Assembly: GCA_014802705.1 (NCBI GenBank)
Contig: JAAVBR010000030.1
Coordinates: 1 to 23,826, forward strand
Length of the DNA stretch: 23,826 nt
DNA from: a bacterium
GTDB taxonomy: Bacteria; Pseudomonadota; Alphaproteobacteria; Rs-D84
Direction of reading: 5' to 3'
In this document: positions 6,866-15,134 of the stretch, piece after piece
How the letters are laid out: each line of letters starts with the position of its first letter
Numbering within the stretch: position 1 is the first letter of the stretch
Notes under the pieces: model-generated
The model's database searches: none
The model's input: the letters and a program-made list of their open reading frames with translations, nothing else
What the model was told of the DNA's origin: nothing
Program-made: the position numbers and the translations under genes

Positions 6866-7237
6866 ATGAGAAAGTTTTTAATCGTTTCAATGTTATTTAG
6901 TTTGTCGGCATGCGGAACCATTGGAATTGGCAGTAACCATGAAACCAGACTTTATAATAGATCTAATGACACAATCATAGTAGAGGCAGACAGTGGCCTG
7001 TACAAGATAAAGCCTGAACAAGACATGATAATTTATTCCAACAATGATTTAACTGTTAAATCTTCGAATTCAAATTGCCCTGAAACAAATGTAATACGTC
7101 GGTTAAATACCCCCGCGGTTATACTAGACGTTTTTCCTATTGGATGGGCGTTTGGTTTACTGCCCATATTTGTAGATGCTATATCAAACAATATATATAA
7201 AATGCCCAGCTCGTATTCGTATTCATGCATAGAATAG
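6866..7237 (+). CDS. Small lipoprotein, AT-rich gene of unknown function
   Basis: A 123-aa protein with a lipoprotein signal peptide, MRKFLIVSMLFSLSAC, where Cys16 would be lipidated after the LSA lipobox. The mature part has a stretch ETRLYNRSNDTIIVEADSGLYKIKPEQDMIIYSNNDLTVKS that reads as beta strands, then a hydrophobic segment (PAVILDVFPIGWAFGLLPIFVDAI). I do not recognise the family. The gene is visibly richer in A/T, with AT-ending codons (ATA, TTA, AAT), than the GC-rich genes on both sides, suggesting recent acquisition. It forms a single-gene unit with its own promoter candidate and a strong terminator. Confidence 0.75.
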   Translation: MRKFLIVSMLFSLSACGTIGIGSNHETRLYNRSNDTIIVEADSGLYKIKPEQDMIIYSNNDLTVKSSNSNCPETNVIRRLNTPAVILDVFPIGWAFGLLPIFVDAISNNIYKMPSSYSYSCIE

Positions 7238-7255
7238 TTGTGAATTAAAATTTTT

Positions 7256-7290
7256 AACAAGGCTGGATTTTTTCCAGCCTTGTTTATTTA
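7256..7290 (+). terminator. Rho-independent terminator after the AT-rich lipoprotein
   Basis: A 12-bp stem, AACAAGGCTGGA (7256-7267) with TCCAGCCTTGTT (7273-7284), loop TTTTT, followed by TATTTATTCTT. Confidence 0.88.
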
Positions 7291-7310
7291 TTCTTTATAA
7301 CCAAATGAAG

Positions 7311-7685
7311 TTATCGGCCGGGGTGGGATTTGATGGGATACGGTTTGCCGTTCTTGATTCGGACCTGTTTGGCCGTACCGACACGACGTCCATTCACGTA
7401 TTCATAGGTTGACAGAATTATCGTCCCGTCGGCGTCCCTGTGGGATTCATGTAACAAATCCCCGCGGCCGACAAAGTCCCCGCCCCGGTTGCAAACCATC
7501 GCATAAACGCGTGATCTCAGGATTTGTTCATTCCCACAATCCGTGTATTGAATCTGGCTGAGCGTCTTTTGATCAAAGTCCATAATTTCAAAATGACCCA
7601 CCCGGCGCCCCCGAACATACAGACCACGTTCCACCACGCGCCCCCAGGCATCTTTCTTGACAACAAAAACATTGGCCTGATTCAT
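7311..7685 (-). CDS. Hypothetical protein with a repeated GRRVG motif
   Basis: A 124-aa cytoplasmic-looking protein without signal peptide or membrane segment. GRRVG occurs twice, near the N-terminus (ERGLYVRGRRVGHFEIMD) and near the C-terminus (STYEYVNGRRVGTAKQVRIKNGKPYPI). Short beta-hairpin units of this kind resemble MORN/YwqK-type repeats, but the match is too weak for a name. I chose the ATG at 7685 because AAGGAAAA lies at proper spacing; a GTG one codon upstream is also possible. A promoter is visible upstream (7707-7734). Confidence 0.7.
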   Translation of the reverse strand: MNQANVFVVKKDAWGRVVERGLYVRGRRVGHFEIMDFDQKTLSQIQYTDCGNEQILRSRVYAMVCNRGGDFVGRGDLLHESHRDADGTIILSTYEYVNGRRVGTAKQVRIKNGKPYPIKSHPGR

Positions 7686-7706
7686 CACATTTTCCTTTTT
7701 GGATAA

Positions 7707-7734
7707 ATAATAGACAAATACAATATTATGTCAA
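7707..7734 (-). promoter_or_regulatory. Promoter for the GRRVG-motif gene
   Basis: On the minus strand: -35 TTGACA (7734-7729), 16-bp spacer, -10 TATTAT (7712-7707), 21 nt before the ATG. Confidence 0.6.
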
Positions 7735-7783
7735 TTATAAATTAAAGTATCGCCAAGCCCCTCCCCTGGTGGGGAATGTTCAT

Positions 7784-7818
7784 AAAAAAAATCCCGCCCG
7801 GATGGGCGGGGATTTTTT
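7784..7818 (-). terminator. Terminator after dnaN
   Basis: Stem CCCGCCC (7793-7799) pairs with GGGCGGG (7804-7810), flanked by A and T runs. In the minus direction the hairpin is followed by a long T-run, directly behind the dnaN stop codon. Confidence 0.85.
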
Positions 7819-8936
7819 TACATGCGCATCGGCATTAAAACGAACAAGGCATCCGTTTTTGCGTCGGTCGATTTGATAATCGTCGGCGATAACGGGTCCT
7901 GCATTTCCATTTGGAATTTGTCGCCTTCGACCTGGCCGGCGACATCCAGCAAGAATTTCACGTTGAACACCACGGTAAACGAACTGTCGCCGTTGTATTC
8001 AATATCCAATTCCTGGGTCGCGGTCCCGGCATCGGGGCTGGACGCGTTGATGACCAATTTGTTCATCGAATAGGTCAACTGAACCGATTTGGTTTTATCC
8101 ACACTGGCGACCGAGACCAAGTCCACCGCGTTCACAAACTGTTTCCGATCCAAAACGGCGATTTTGTCATTGCCCTTGGGGATCACAACGCGATAGTTCG
8201 GATATTGCGCATCGACCAATTTGGATGTCAATGTGGCGGATCCCACGGTAAAGCGCGCCTTGGTATCCGACAATTCGACCGTCACATCATCGACGGTGGC
8301 GTCTTCCAACAACTTGGACAATTCGCCAATCACGCGACGCGGCAAAATCACCGCCGGCATATCGGCACTGCCGTCCGGGGCGGGCATGGCACACAGGGCC
8401 ATACGCTGGGCATCCGTCGCGACGGCGGTCAGCATTTTTTCTTTGCCTTCGTCGGAAATATGGAAATAAATCCCCCCCAGGTGATACCGCACATCGTCGG
8501 TGGGAATCGCAAACTTCGTCTGGTTGATCAGGTGCGCCAAATCACCGGTCGTCATCTGGAACTTGGTCGTCAGATTGGCCCCCGCCATCGCCGGGAAATT
8601 TTCCGCCGGCAATGTCGGCAAACGGAACACGGCGCGCCCACTGGACACCACCAATTGATCACCGGATTGTTTAAACGTGATTTCCGCATCATCGGGCAGT
8701 TTGCGCACAATATCATACAGCATCTGGACCGGGACCGTCGTTTTGCCCCCCAGCGTAATGTCCGCCGTCACATGTTCGACCAATTCCAAATCGACGTTCG
8801 TCGCCGACAGAATCAGATCATCTGCCACCTCTAACTTTACATTCATCAAAATCGGCAGGGTCGCACGCTTTTCCACAATGGACTGCATATGCCCCAGCGC
8901 ACGGATCAAAACCTGACGAAATACAGAAAATTCCAT
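7818..8936 (-). CDS. dnaN: DNA polymerase III subunit beta (sliding clamp)
   Basis: 372 aa, normal length for the beta clamp, in three repeated domains. The N-terminus MEFSVFRQVLIRALGHMQSIVEKRATLPILMNV matches the family's start, where the ring encircles DNA and tethers polymerase III. The C-terminus ends ALFVLMPMRM, the family's conserved MPMR closing motif at the partner-binding cleft. Start: ATG at 8936 with AGGAG 7-8 nt upstream. It lies 106 bp downstream of asmA with no terminator between, and not next to dnaA or recF in this window. It may be read from the upstream operon, from its own promoter, or both. Confidence 0.96.
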   Translation of the reverse strand: MEFSVFRQVLIRALGHMQSIVEKRATLPILMNVKLEVADDLILSATNVDLELVEHVTADITLGGKTTVPVQMLYDIVRKLPDDAEITFKQSGDQLVVSSGRAVFRLPTLPAENFPAMAGANLTTKFQMTTGDLAHLINQTKFAIPTDDVRYHLGGIYFHISDEGKEKMLTAVATDAQRMALCAMPAPDGSADMPAVILPRRVIGELSKLLEDATVDDVTVELSDTKARFTVGSATLTSKLVDAQYPNYRVVIPKGNDKIAVLDRKQFVNAVDLVSVASVDKTKSVQLTYSMNKLVINASSPDAGTATQELDIEYNGDSSFTVVFNVKFLLDVAGQVEGDKFQMEMQDPLSPTIIKSTDAKTDALFVLMPMRM

Positions 8937-9042
8937 AATTTGCTCCTGTTAGTCTAAATTTAGGCCTACATCCTGTTGCCCATACTTTATCAAAAAATGC
9001 CGATTCGGTGCAAGGGCAAAAGAAACCTTTCCTGGGGGATGA

Positions 9043-11130
9043 CTATTTTTTCGTATTTTTCAACACCGGATAGACCAAATCCGCCATCGGCTGCGCCATC
9101 CAGGCCGGATCATTGCGCCGCGACGGGGCACCTTTTTTCATCGCCGTTTCGCACGGATGGTCATCCGCCAGCCAGTTTTCAATCAAATCCCCCGCCAGCC
9201 ATCCGACCCCCGCGCCGGCCACCAATCCGATCCCACCCGTCAGCGGCGCCAACAGCAATCCCAACCCCGTCGCCGATGCCACGCGCCCGGCCACCGCCAC
9301 GCCGTTGATCTTGACATCTGGTTCGGCCAAATTCCCACTGATTTCCACCGCGTCCACCACATTACCCGTCAGGGATAATTTCAGCCCCCGCACCGGCACC
9401 GTCGCCAGCGACAGGCGCATATTTTCACCGCCCAGATCCAAATGGCCCGCCAATTGAATATTGATGGCGTTCGTTTCCACCGCCACCCCGCGTTCGGTTT
9501 CAATGCGACCGTCGCGCACCTTGACATTGACCGCCGCGCATGAAATCTGAATCTGGTCATGCTTTTTTTCCGACCGGAATAAATCCGTAATCGTATGACG
9601 CAGGGATGTTAAAAAATCCGTTCCATACATCACCGACACCAGACGCGAATGGGCATACCCCGGCGCCACGGAATACATATAGGCCGGGCCCGTCGCCGTC
9701 TGCATCAATTCCGACAGGGTCGCCCCCCGCCCCTGCAGATAAAATTCCAGATTCACCGGCAATTCGGAAATAAAGTCCCGGATTTGAATCTGCTTTAAAA
9801 TATCCCCGATATAGACACGTTCGGCCAATCCCGCCGCCCGGACGTCCAAGACGCCACCTGTATCAATATCCACATCGGCCCCGATCCGCAAATCCCCATC
9901 GGCCATGGTGGCGGTGGCATCCACGCGCGCCACGGCGTTCTGTAAATGTAAATCCAAATCCAAATGCGACAGGGTCAAATCCCGATACATAATCAGATCG
10001 CCGATTTCCAAATCCAGATCCAAATCCCATCCGCGAAACACCTGACCATAAAGGGGAATGTCATGAAACACATTTAACGGTCGATTGGGACGCCGCCACC
10101 GCCCGTTGCCATAGAGCCCGGGGAACAGTTCAATCAAACTGATCCGGGGGGACGATACCTTGGCCGTGATTTTGGGGCGCCGCCCCGACCAATTCCAAAC
10201 ACCCGACAGCGTCAGCGTATGCCCACGCATTTCCAACGTGGATTTACGCAGGGTCAATTTATGCCAATCGTATCCGCCGGCCATATTGACGCGCACCGAC
10301 GGGATATCCATGATGTCCAAATTCAAAACCGCCGCCATTGCCGCCAGGTCGGGGATCTGGCCGGTGATTTTAAAATCAATCGGGGCCAGGCTTTTGCCCT
10401 CTAACGCGGCATGAACGATCAAGGCATCGCCCCCGGTGGACACCGCGGCACGCACCGGATAGACCTTACGTTCCGGGTTATACGCGGCATAGGATATGAT
10501 AAACGGGAAAACATTCTTGTCCGATTTAATCCAACCGCTGTATTCGCGATTGGACTGGGTCGCGTTATAGCCGATTTGGAACCCCGGCACGATATAGGTG
10601 TCATCCAAAATATGCGCGGTCAGGTGCCGCACCTCAATCGCGCCCAGGCCGGGATCTTTGAACGGGAATATGGGGCGATCCCCTGCGTCGGGGGCGTCCG
10701 CGGCGTCTTCGACAATGGCGCTGCGCTGTGGGGTAATGGAATACGCACCCTGGGCATTTCGTTCCAGGAAAATCGCCGCATCGTAAATTTTGACATATTG
10801 AATGGTGGGCCGATCCTGGAATAACGATATCAGGTTTAACCGCACATCAATCCGCCGCGCGACAAAGCCATTGGGATGATGCGCCCATGCCGCGTTGGGC
10901 ACCCGCACATCATTTAATTCCACCCGCGGCCGCAGGGACAATTTCCACGAAATCTTGCCGTCAATTTCCACCGGCAGGCCGGTCGATTCCTGCAAAATAT
11001 CCACCAAATCCCCCCGCAGACTGTCCAGATTTATCCGCGATGCGGTCAATATCGTGGCCGCCACCATACCCAAGACCAGGGTCACGAAGACGCGCGATGT
11101 GATTAAAAATATTTTCTTTGTTAAACCCAT
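9043..11130 (-). CDS. AsmA-family envelope protein
   Basis: A 695-aa protein with an N-terminal membrane anchor (residues about 7-30) and a large periplasmic part. The N-terminal AsmA signature is clear (LRGDLVDILQESTGLPVEIDGKISWKLSLRPRVELNDVRVPNA). The middle consists of beta-rich repeats typical of AsmA/TamB-like lipid-transfer proteins. The C-terminal domain (GNLAEPDVKINGV) leads to a Gly/Ala-rich hydrophobic segment (SATGLGLLLAPLTGGIGLVAG). Related proteins are linked to outer-membrane phospholipid or LPS homeostasis; the exact role is not readable. It starts 12 bp after rluC on the same strand and is likely co-transcribed with it. Confidence 0.88.
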   Translation of the reverse strand: MGLTKKIFLITSRVFVTLVLGMVAATILTASRINLDSLRGDLVDILQESTGLPVEIDGKISWKLSLRPRVELNDVRVPNAAWAHHPNGFVARRIDVRLNLISLFQDRPTIQYVKIYDAAIFLERNAQGAYSITPQRSAIVEDAADAPDAGDRPIFPFKDPGLGAIEVRHLTAHILDDTYIVPGFQIGYNATQSNREYSGWIKSDKNVFPFIISYAAYNPERKVYPVRAAVSTGGDALIVHAALEGKSLAPIDFKITGQIPDLAAMAAVLNLDIMDIPSVRVNMAGGYDWHKLTLRKSTLEMRGHTLTLSGVWNWSGRRPKITAKVSSPRISLIELFPGLYGNGRWRRPNRPLNVFHDIPLYGQVFRGWDLDLDLEIGDLIMYRDLTLSHLDLDLHLQNAVARVDATATMADGDLRIGADVDIDTGGVLDVRAAGLAERVYIGDILKQIQIRDFISELPVNLEFYLQGRGATLSELMQTATGPAYMYSVAPGYAHSRLVSVMYGTDFLTSLRHTITDLFRSEKKHDQIQISCAAVNVKVRDGRIETERGVAVETNAINIQLAGHLDLGGENMRLSLATVPVRGLKLSLTGNVVDAVEISGNLAEPDVKINGVAVAGRVASATGLGLLLAPLTGGIGLVAGAGVGWLAGDLIENWLADDHPCETAMKKGAPSRRNDPAWMAQPMADLVYPVLKNTKK

Positions 11131-11142
11131 AATTGATGAAAC

Positions 11143-12108
11143 CTATTCCGGAATCGGAAATTCCAATAACTTTAAAACCGGCATCATAAATTCCGGCACC
11201 ACCGCCCGCATGGTCATCAGGCGCCCGGTTGTCGGATGCTGGAACGTGATTTTGTGGGCGAACAAAAACAAATGCCGCGTGCCCACCACCGATGCCACCG
11301 CCGGATCCACATGCCGGCCATCCCCATATAACGCGTCCCCCACAATCGGCGCATGCAAACACAACGCACTGTGCAGGCGCAATTGATGCGTCCGCCCCGT
11401 TTGCGGCGTGAACGCCACCCATGTCATATTTCCCGCCGCGCCCAAGACGTGATAATCCGTCACCGCCCGTTGGGGCCGCGGGCCCCCATTGATCCGCGCC
11501 GGGGAATCGACCACGGCGCCCTTGATCAAATAATTATCAATTGTGCCGCGCGGCACCGACACATGCCCCGCCAACAGGGCCAGATATTCTTTGTGCGTGG
11601 TTTTATCCTGAAACGCGCGGGCCAATTTTTGGGCCGCCATTTGCGTCTTGGCCACCACCAAAACGCCGCTGGTTTCACGATCCAGCCGATGAACCAGGGA
11701 TATTTTGGCATACGGATACATCGCCGCCGCCATTTTATCCACCGATTTGCGAATGCCTGTCCCGCCCTGAACCGCCAGGCCCGCCGGTTTGTTAAACACA
11801 ACAATGTCATCATCGTCATGAATGATGCATTGACGCAGGGCCTCCAGATCCGCCAGGGAAAATAAATTCCCGCCCGTTGCCCGGGGCGGCGGGGGCGTCG
11901 TAAAGTTCCCCAATGTCGGCGGAATACGCACCAAATCGCCGGCCCGCAGAACTTCGTTGCCCCGCACGCGCGATGAATTGACCCGAATTTGCCCCCCCCG
12001 ACACAGACGGTAAAAATCCCGCTGGGGCATGGACGGAAAGTGCCGCAAAAACCAGCGCAGCAGACGTGTGCCCTCTTCGGTTTGGGAAACGGTCATTGTT
12101 TGGGCCAT
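11143..12108 (-). CDS. rluC: RluC-type 23S rRNA pseudouridine synthase
   Basis: A 321-aa RluA-family enzyme. The N-terminal S4 RNA-binding domain (SMPQRDFYRLCRGGQIRVNSSRV) is followed by the catalytic domain with HRLDRETSGVLVVAKT; Asp143 in HRLDR is the catalytic residue. The third family motif is FTPQTGRTHQLRLHS. It should isomerise uridines in 23S rRNA. The S4 domain and overall outline favour RluC over RluA, with RluD as the alternative; the target sites are inferred. It sits in a tight minus-strand run: prepilin-like gene, 12 bp, rluC, 12 bp, asmA. Confidence 0.9.
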   Translation of the reverse strand: MAQTMTVSQTEEGTRLLRWFLRHFPSMPQRDFYRLCRGGQIRVNSSRVRGNEVLRAGDLVRIPPTLGNFTTPPPPRATGGNLFSLADLEALRQCIIHDDDDIVVFNKPAGLAVQGGTGIRKSVDKMAAAMYPYAKISLVHRLDRETSGVLVVAKTQMAAQKLARAFQDKTTHKEYLALLAGHVSVPRGTIDNYLIKGAVVDSPARINGGPRPQRAVTDYHVLGAAGNMTWVAFTPQTGRTHQLRLHSALCLHAPIVGDALYGDGRHVDPAVASVVGTRHLFLFAHKITFQHPTTGRLMTMRAVVPEFMMPVLKLLEFPIPE

Positions 12109-12120
12109 GGATGTGTCCGA

Positions 12121-12585
12121 TTATTCGCCGTAAATAATGCGGACGACATTTTTATCCGCGCCGGCGGTACATGTCCCGGTCGCCCCACCCTGTTGATGGT
12201 TGGATGTCTGGTATCCGACCGAATCGGTCCATGCCTTGGCCAGGAAATATTGACAGTCTGTTTCCGACAGCCCCGTAATCGACACAATAAATTGCCGCGG
12301 GTTCGACGGATTTACCGCCAAGGTATATGCCCCCCCATATGGGTTCTTGGGCGAAATGCCGATGGCGCCGAAAATCGTGGCGTTGTTGATATGCGAAAAA
12401 TCGTCGTATTCGCCCAGTAATTGGCGCACACCGGTGGTGATCTGCATCACTTCGTCATTGACGGTGGTCCGCTTTTGCGTCCGCATGGCGGTGGAAATCA
12501 TGGTAATGGCCCCGACGGTAATCACCCCCATAATGGCCAACACCCCCATCATTTCAATCATGGAACGTCCGGATTCTTGTTTCAT
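12121..12585 (-). CDS. Type IV prepilin-like protein
   Basis: A 154-aa protein with a class III signal: MKQESG then RSMIEMMGVLAIMGVITVGA. Prepilin peptidase would cut after Gly6, leaving Glu at mature position +5, the residue that orders pilin packing. The hydrophobic helix after it spans about residues 8-30. The rest is a small globular head with two cysteines (ETDCQYF and GTCTAG) that could form the D-region disulfide. It is likely a minor pilin or pseudopilin; no assembly ATPase, platform protein or secretin is in the window. ATG at 12585 follows GGGGG. It leads the operon with rluC and asmA. Confidence 0.82.
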   Translation of the reverse strand: MKQESGRSMIEMMGVLAIMGVITVGAITMISTAMRTQKRTTVNDEVMQITTGVRQLLGEYDDFSHINNATIFGAIGISPKNPYGGAYTLAVNPSNPRQFIVSITGLSETDCQYFLAKAWTDSVGYQTSNHQQGGATGTCTAGADKNVVRIIYGE

Positions 12586-12600
12586 CTGTTATGCCCCCAT

Positions 12601-12629
12601 TTGCTATTTTCTTTTTCTTATTCTATCAT
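12601..12629 (+). promoter_or_regulatory. Promoter for uvrC, positioned for a leaderless mRNA
   Basis: -35 TTGCTA (12601-12606), 17-bp spacer, -10 TATCAT (12624-12629). The uvrC ATG follows after 7 nt, at the expected transcription start, with no room for a Shine-Dalgarno. Confidence 0.5.
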
Positions 12630-12648
12630 ATTCGGTATGAAAATTCAA
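12620..12648 (-). promoter_or_regulatory. Promoter for the prepilin-rluC-asmA operon, overlapping the uvrC start
   Basis: On the minus strand: -35 TTGAAT (12648-12643), 17-bp spacer, -10 TAGAAT (12625-12620), 35 nt before the prepilin ATG. Its -10 box shares two base pairs with the -10 box of the plus-strand uvrC promoter, and its -35 lies inside uvrC codons 3-4. Confidence 0.5.
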
Positions 12649-14067
12649 TTTCGCGATTTGATCGAAAATGCGCCCGCCGCCCCCGGCATTTACAAGATGT
12701 ATGATGCGGACGGCACCTTGCTGTACGTGGGCAAGGCCAAGAATTTATCCAACCGATTGAAACAGTACCTGGATATTTCCAAACTGGAAACGCATAAACA
12801 GGTGATGCGCACCCTGGTGACGCGCGTTGAATGGGAAACGGTCGCGACGGAATCCGACGCGTTGATTCTGGAACAAGAATGGATCAAAACGCGCAAGCCG
12901 AAATATAACATCATGCTGACCGATGGGAAAATGTACCCCATGTTGGCATTGACCACAGACGAATACCCGCGCCTGTTGAAATTCCGGGGCAAAATTTCCC
13001 AGCGTCGCGACGTCTATGGCCCCTATCCGTCGGTGATGGCCCTGAACGAAACGATCAAGACCATTCAAAAGGTGTGCCAGATTCGCACCTGTACCGACAC
13101 GTTTATGAGGAATCGCACCCGGCCCTGCCTGTTGCATCAAATCGGCCGATGCAGCGGCCCCTGCACCATTCCCCAGGAATCCGCCTATGCCGCCCAAGTG
13201 TCTTTGGCCCGACGCATTTTAACCGGGGACAGCGAACCGATTATCGCCGACCTGTCGCAACAGATGCAAAAATATTCGGCCGCGCTGGATTTCGAATCGG
13301 CGGCGGCCATGCGTGATAAAATCGCCGCCCTGACCCACACGTCCACCCGCGGCATGCGGCACACCGCGCGCCCGACGCATACCGGCATTGATTGGGCCGG
13401 GGGTGTTGATGATCTGGAAAAATGGCTGGGGATGAAAATCAACCGCGCGGGGGTGTTTGATAATTCCCACCTGTTCGGGCGCAGTCCTGTTGGCGCCATG
13501 ATTGCCTTTACCCCCGACGGCTTTGACAAGGCCGCGTACCGCCATTTTAAGTTACGCAACGCCGCGGCCGCCGGCAATGACATTGCCATGATGTCGGAAT
13601 TTGTAACGCGGGCGGTGGCACGCGGGCCGAAATTGGATTTAATCATCGTCGACGGGGGGCCGGCCCAATGGAACATCGCGCACCAGGTGGCGCCCGATAT
13701 CCCGATCCTGGGCGTCACCAAGGGCGAGGTTCGCGACGGCGACGAACACTTTATCATGCCGGACGGGTCCGTTTATCGTGATATGGCGCGCGACAGCCGA
13801 TTGTTTTTATTGCTGCGCGCCGTCCGGGACGAAGCGCACCGCTTTGCCATCACGTTCCATCGCGCGACCCGTGCCAAATCCGTCACCGCGTCGCGATTGG
13901 ATGAAATCGAAGGCATCGGTCCCGCGCGCAAACGCGCCGTCTTGCATCACTTTGGATCGGTCCGCGCCATTGCCGACGCCGATTTGGCCAGTTTAAAAAA
14001 GGTCCCGAACCTGGGGCCCGCGGCCGCCGAAAAAATATATGCGTATTTTCATTCGGATATGATATAA
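12637..14067 (+). CDS. uvrC: Excinuclease ABC subunit C, unusually short
   Basis: A 476-aa UvrC, which makes both incisions flanking a DNA lesion in nucleotide excision repair. GIY-YIG nuclease: GIY 17-19, YVG 30-32, Arg40. Then a four-Cys patch (CQIRTC...RPCLL...RCSGPC), a UVR helix pair for UvrB binding (SAALDFESAAAMRDKI, near 218), the RNase H-like 5' nuclease with Asp275 (FDNSH), Asp339 (VDGG) and His401 (RDEAH), and a C-terminal HhH pair (EGIGPARKRAVL, VPNLGPAAAEKI). UvrC is usually about 600 aa. Here only about 30 residues separate the UVR region from the catalytic domain, versus about 160 in E. coli. I chose the ATG at 12637 because homology begins there and a -10 box lies 7 nt upstream. 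pgsA follows after 51 bp. Confidence 0.93.
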   Translation: MKIQFRDLIENAPAAPGIYKMYDADGTLLYVGKAKNLSNRLKQYLDISKLETHKQVMRTLVTRVEWETVATESDALILEQEWIKTRKPKYNIMLTDGKMYPMLALTTDEYPRLLKFRGKISQRRDVYGPYPSVMALNETIKTIQKVCQIRTCTDTFMRNRTRPCLLHQIGRCSGPCTIPQESAYAAQVSLARRILTGDSEPIIADLSQQMQKYSAALDFESAAAMRDKIAALTHTSTRGMRHTARPTHTGIDWAGGVDDLEKWLGMKINRAGVFDNSHLFGRSPVGAMIAFTPDGFDKAAYRHFKLRNAAAAGNDIAMMSEFVTRAVARGPKLDLIIVDGGPAQWNIAHQVAPDIPILGVTKGEVRDGDEHFIMPDGSVYRDMARDSRLFLLLRAVRDEAHRFAITFHRATRAKSVTASRLDEIEGIGPARKRAVLHHFGSVRAIADADLASLKKVPNLGPAAAEKIYAYFHSDMI

Positions 14068-14118
14068 TAACCCCCGTGGTTTATGAATGATGTATCAAAA
14101 CAAAAGGAGAAAGATATC

Positions 14119-14721
14119 ATGAAATTCCTGGTCAACTTTTTATCCGCATTTCGCATTTTTGCGGCGTTTGCGATTATTCCGACATTGATGTTCCAGATGT
14201 ATTGGCTGACATTCGTGCTGTATGTCCTGGGGGCGGCATCCGATTGGTTTGACGGATACCTGGCACGGAAATACAATGTCTGTTCCAAGGTCGGCGGCGT
14301 GATGGATCATATCGGGGACAAATTGTTGGTGGCCAATACCTTGATCCTGTTGGCGGCGATGGTGCCGGCGTGGTTTATCGTGGTGCCGGTGATTATCATG
14401 ATCGCCCGCGAATTGTACATCAGCGGCCTGCGCGAATTTATGGGCACCCAGAAAATGGAAATGCCGGTGCCCAAGGCACGCTTTTCCCTGGGGAAAATCA
14501 AGACCACCATTCAAATGATCGCGATTGGGGCGTTCTTGCTGTTCTTTGCGATTGGGGTGACCGAATCGCTGATGGCGATGGGCGGCCGCGTGATGACATG
14601 GCTGTTTATCGGCCTGCCGCAAATTGGGATTTGGGGATTGTGGCTGGCGCTGGTGGCGTCCCTGGTCTCGGCCGCGCAATACACACGCACCTTTGCCGAA
14701 AAATTAAAAAAGATTAAATAA
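14119..14721 (+). CDS. pgsA: CDP-diacylglycerol-glycerol-3-phosphate 3-phosphatidyltransferase
   Basis: A 200-aa integral membrane enzyme that makes phosphatidylglycerol phosphate from CDP-diacylglycerol and glycerol-3-phosphate. The CDP-alcohol phosphatidyltransferase motif is complete: SDWFDGYLARKYNVCSKVGG then VMDHIGDK, with all its Asp residues and the DG..AR pair. The flanking sequence forms several hydrophobic helices. The ATG at 14119 has AGGAG 9 nt upstream; the longer reading from 14083 adds only hydrophilic residues. uvrC-pgsA is a common gene pair in proteobacteria, which supports a shared transcript ending at the terminator directly behind. Confidence 0.92.
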   Translation: MKFLVNFLSAFRIFAAFAIIPTLMFQMYWLTFVLYVLGAASDWFDGYLARKYNVCSKVGGVMDHIGDKLLVANTLILLAAMVPAWFIVVPVIIMIARELYISGLREFMGTQKMEMPVPKARFSLGKIKTTIQMIAIGAFLLFFAIGVTESLMAMGGRVMTWLFIGLPQIGIWGLWLALVASLVSAAQYTRTFAEKLKKIK

Positions 14722-14751
14722 AAAATCCCCGCCATACGGCGGGATTTTTTT
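14722..14751. terminator. Terminator shared by pgsA and the convergent small membrane protein gene
   Basis: Stem AAATCCC(C)GCC pairs with GGCGGGATTT, loop ATAC, with A-run and T-run on both sides, so it can act in both directions. The stop codon of the minus-strand gene at 14750 lies at its edge. Confidence 0.85.
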
Positions 14752-15100
14752 ATCGATGGTTCTGCAAGTCCTGCAACCGGCGTTCCAGCCTGTCTTTTTC
14801 ATATTTCAAGTCTGTGATTAAACGCTGTTGTTCCCAGTTGCGTTCCGCCAGAGTTTCTTTGTCATTACTTAGTCCTTTGATTGAACGCTTTTGCGCTTTA
14901 TACCCCGCACAGACAAAATACGCATTGGCCACCACCAGGGCCAAAAGAAACAACGCCGCCGCCCCATCATATACCGCATCCGTTTTCTGGCCAGACAACA
15001 ACTTTTCAGTCATATAGGCCACTTTCGTCCCCATCGCCATGGCGCACAGACCAATCGCCGCCAAACTCATCATCGGACTTGTAACATTTTTTCCACTCAT
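14750..15100 (-). CDS. Small membrane protein with C-terminal coiled coil
   Basis: A 116-aa protein with two hydrophobic helices (about residues 9-27 and 47-65), then a basic, charged stretch predicted to form a coiled coil (KETLAERNWEQQRLITDLKYEKDRLERRLQDL). No family recognised. ATG at 15100 has AGAGG 7 nt upstream. It lies 34 bp downstream of another small membrane protein of the same layout, two helices plus a charged Gln/Arg-rich helical end, suggesting a co-transcribed pair that may have arisen by duplication or may interact. Confidence 0.72.
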   Translation of the reverse strand: MSGKNVTSPMMSLAAIGLCAMAMGTKVAYMTEKLLSGQKTDAVYDGAAALFLLALVVANAYFVCAGYKAQKRSIKGLSNDKETLAERNWEQQRLITDLKYEKDRLERRLQDLQNHR

Positions 15101-15134
15101 TTTATAACCTCTTTCTTTTTATCCAGATTTTTGT

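Noticed and set aside
7759..7776. Small inverted repeat CCCC...GGGG upstream of the dnaN terminator
   Set aside because: Too short and without T-run or conserved context to call a regulatory element.
7911..8834. 307-aa plus-strand ORF
   Set aside because: Antisense shadow of dnaN, His/Gln/Arg-rich as typical for the complement of a coding strand in this base composition.
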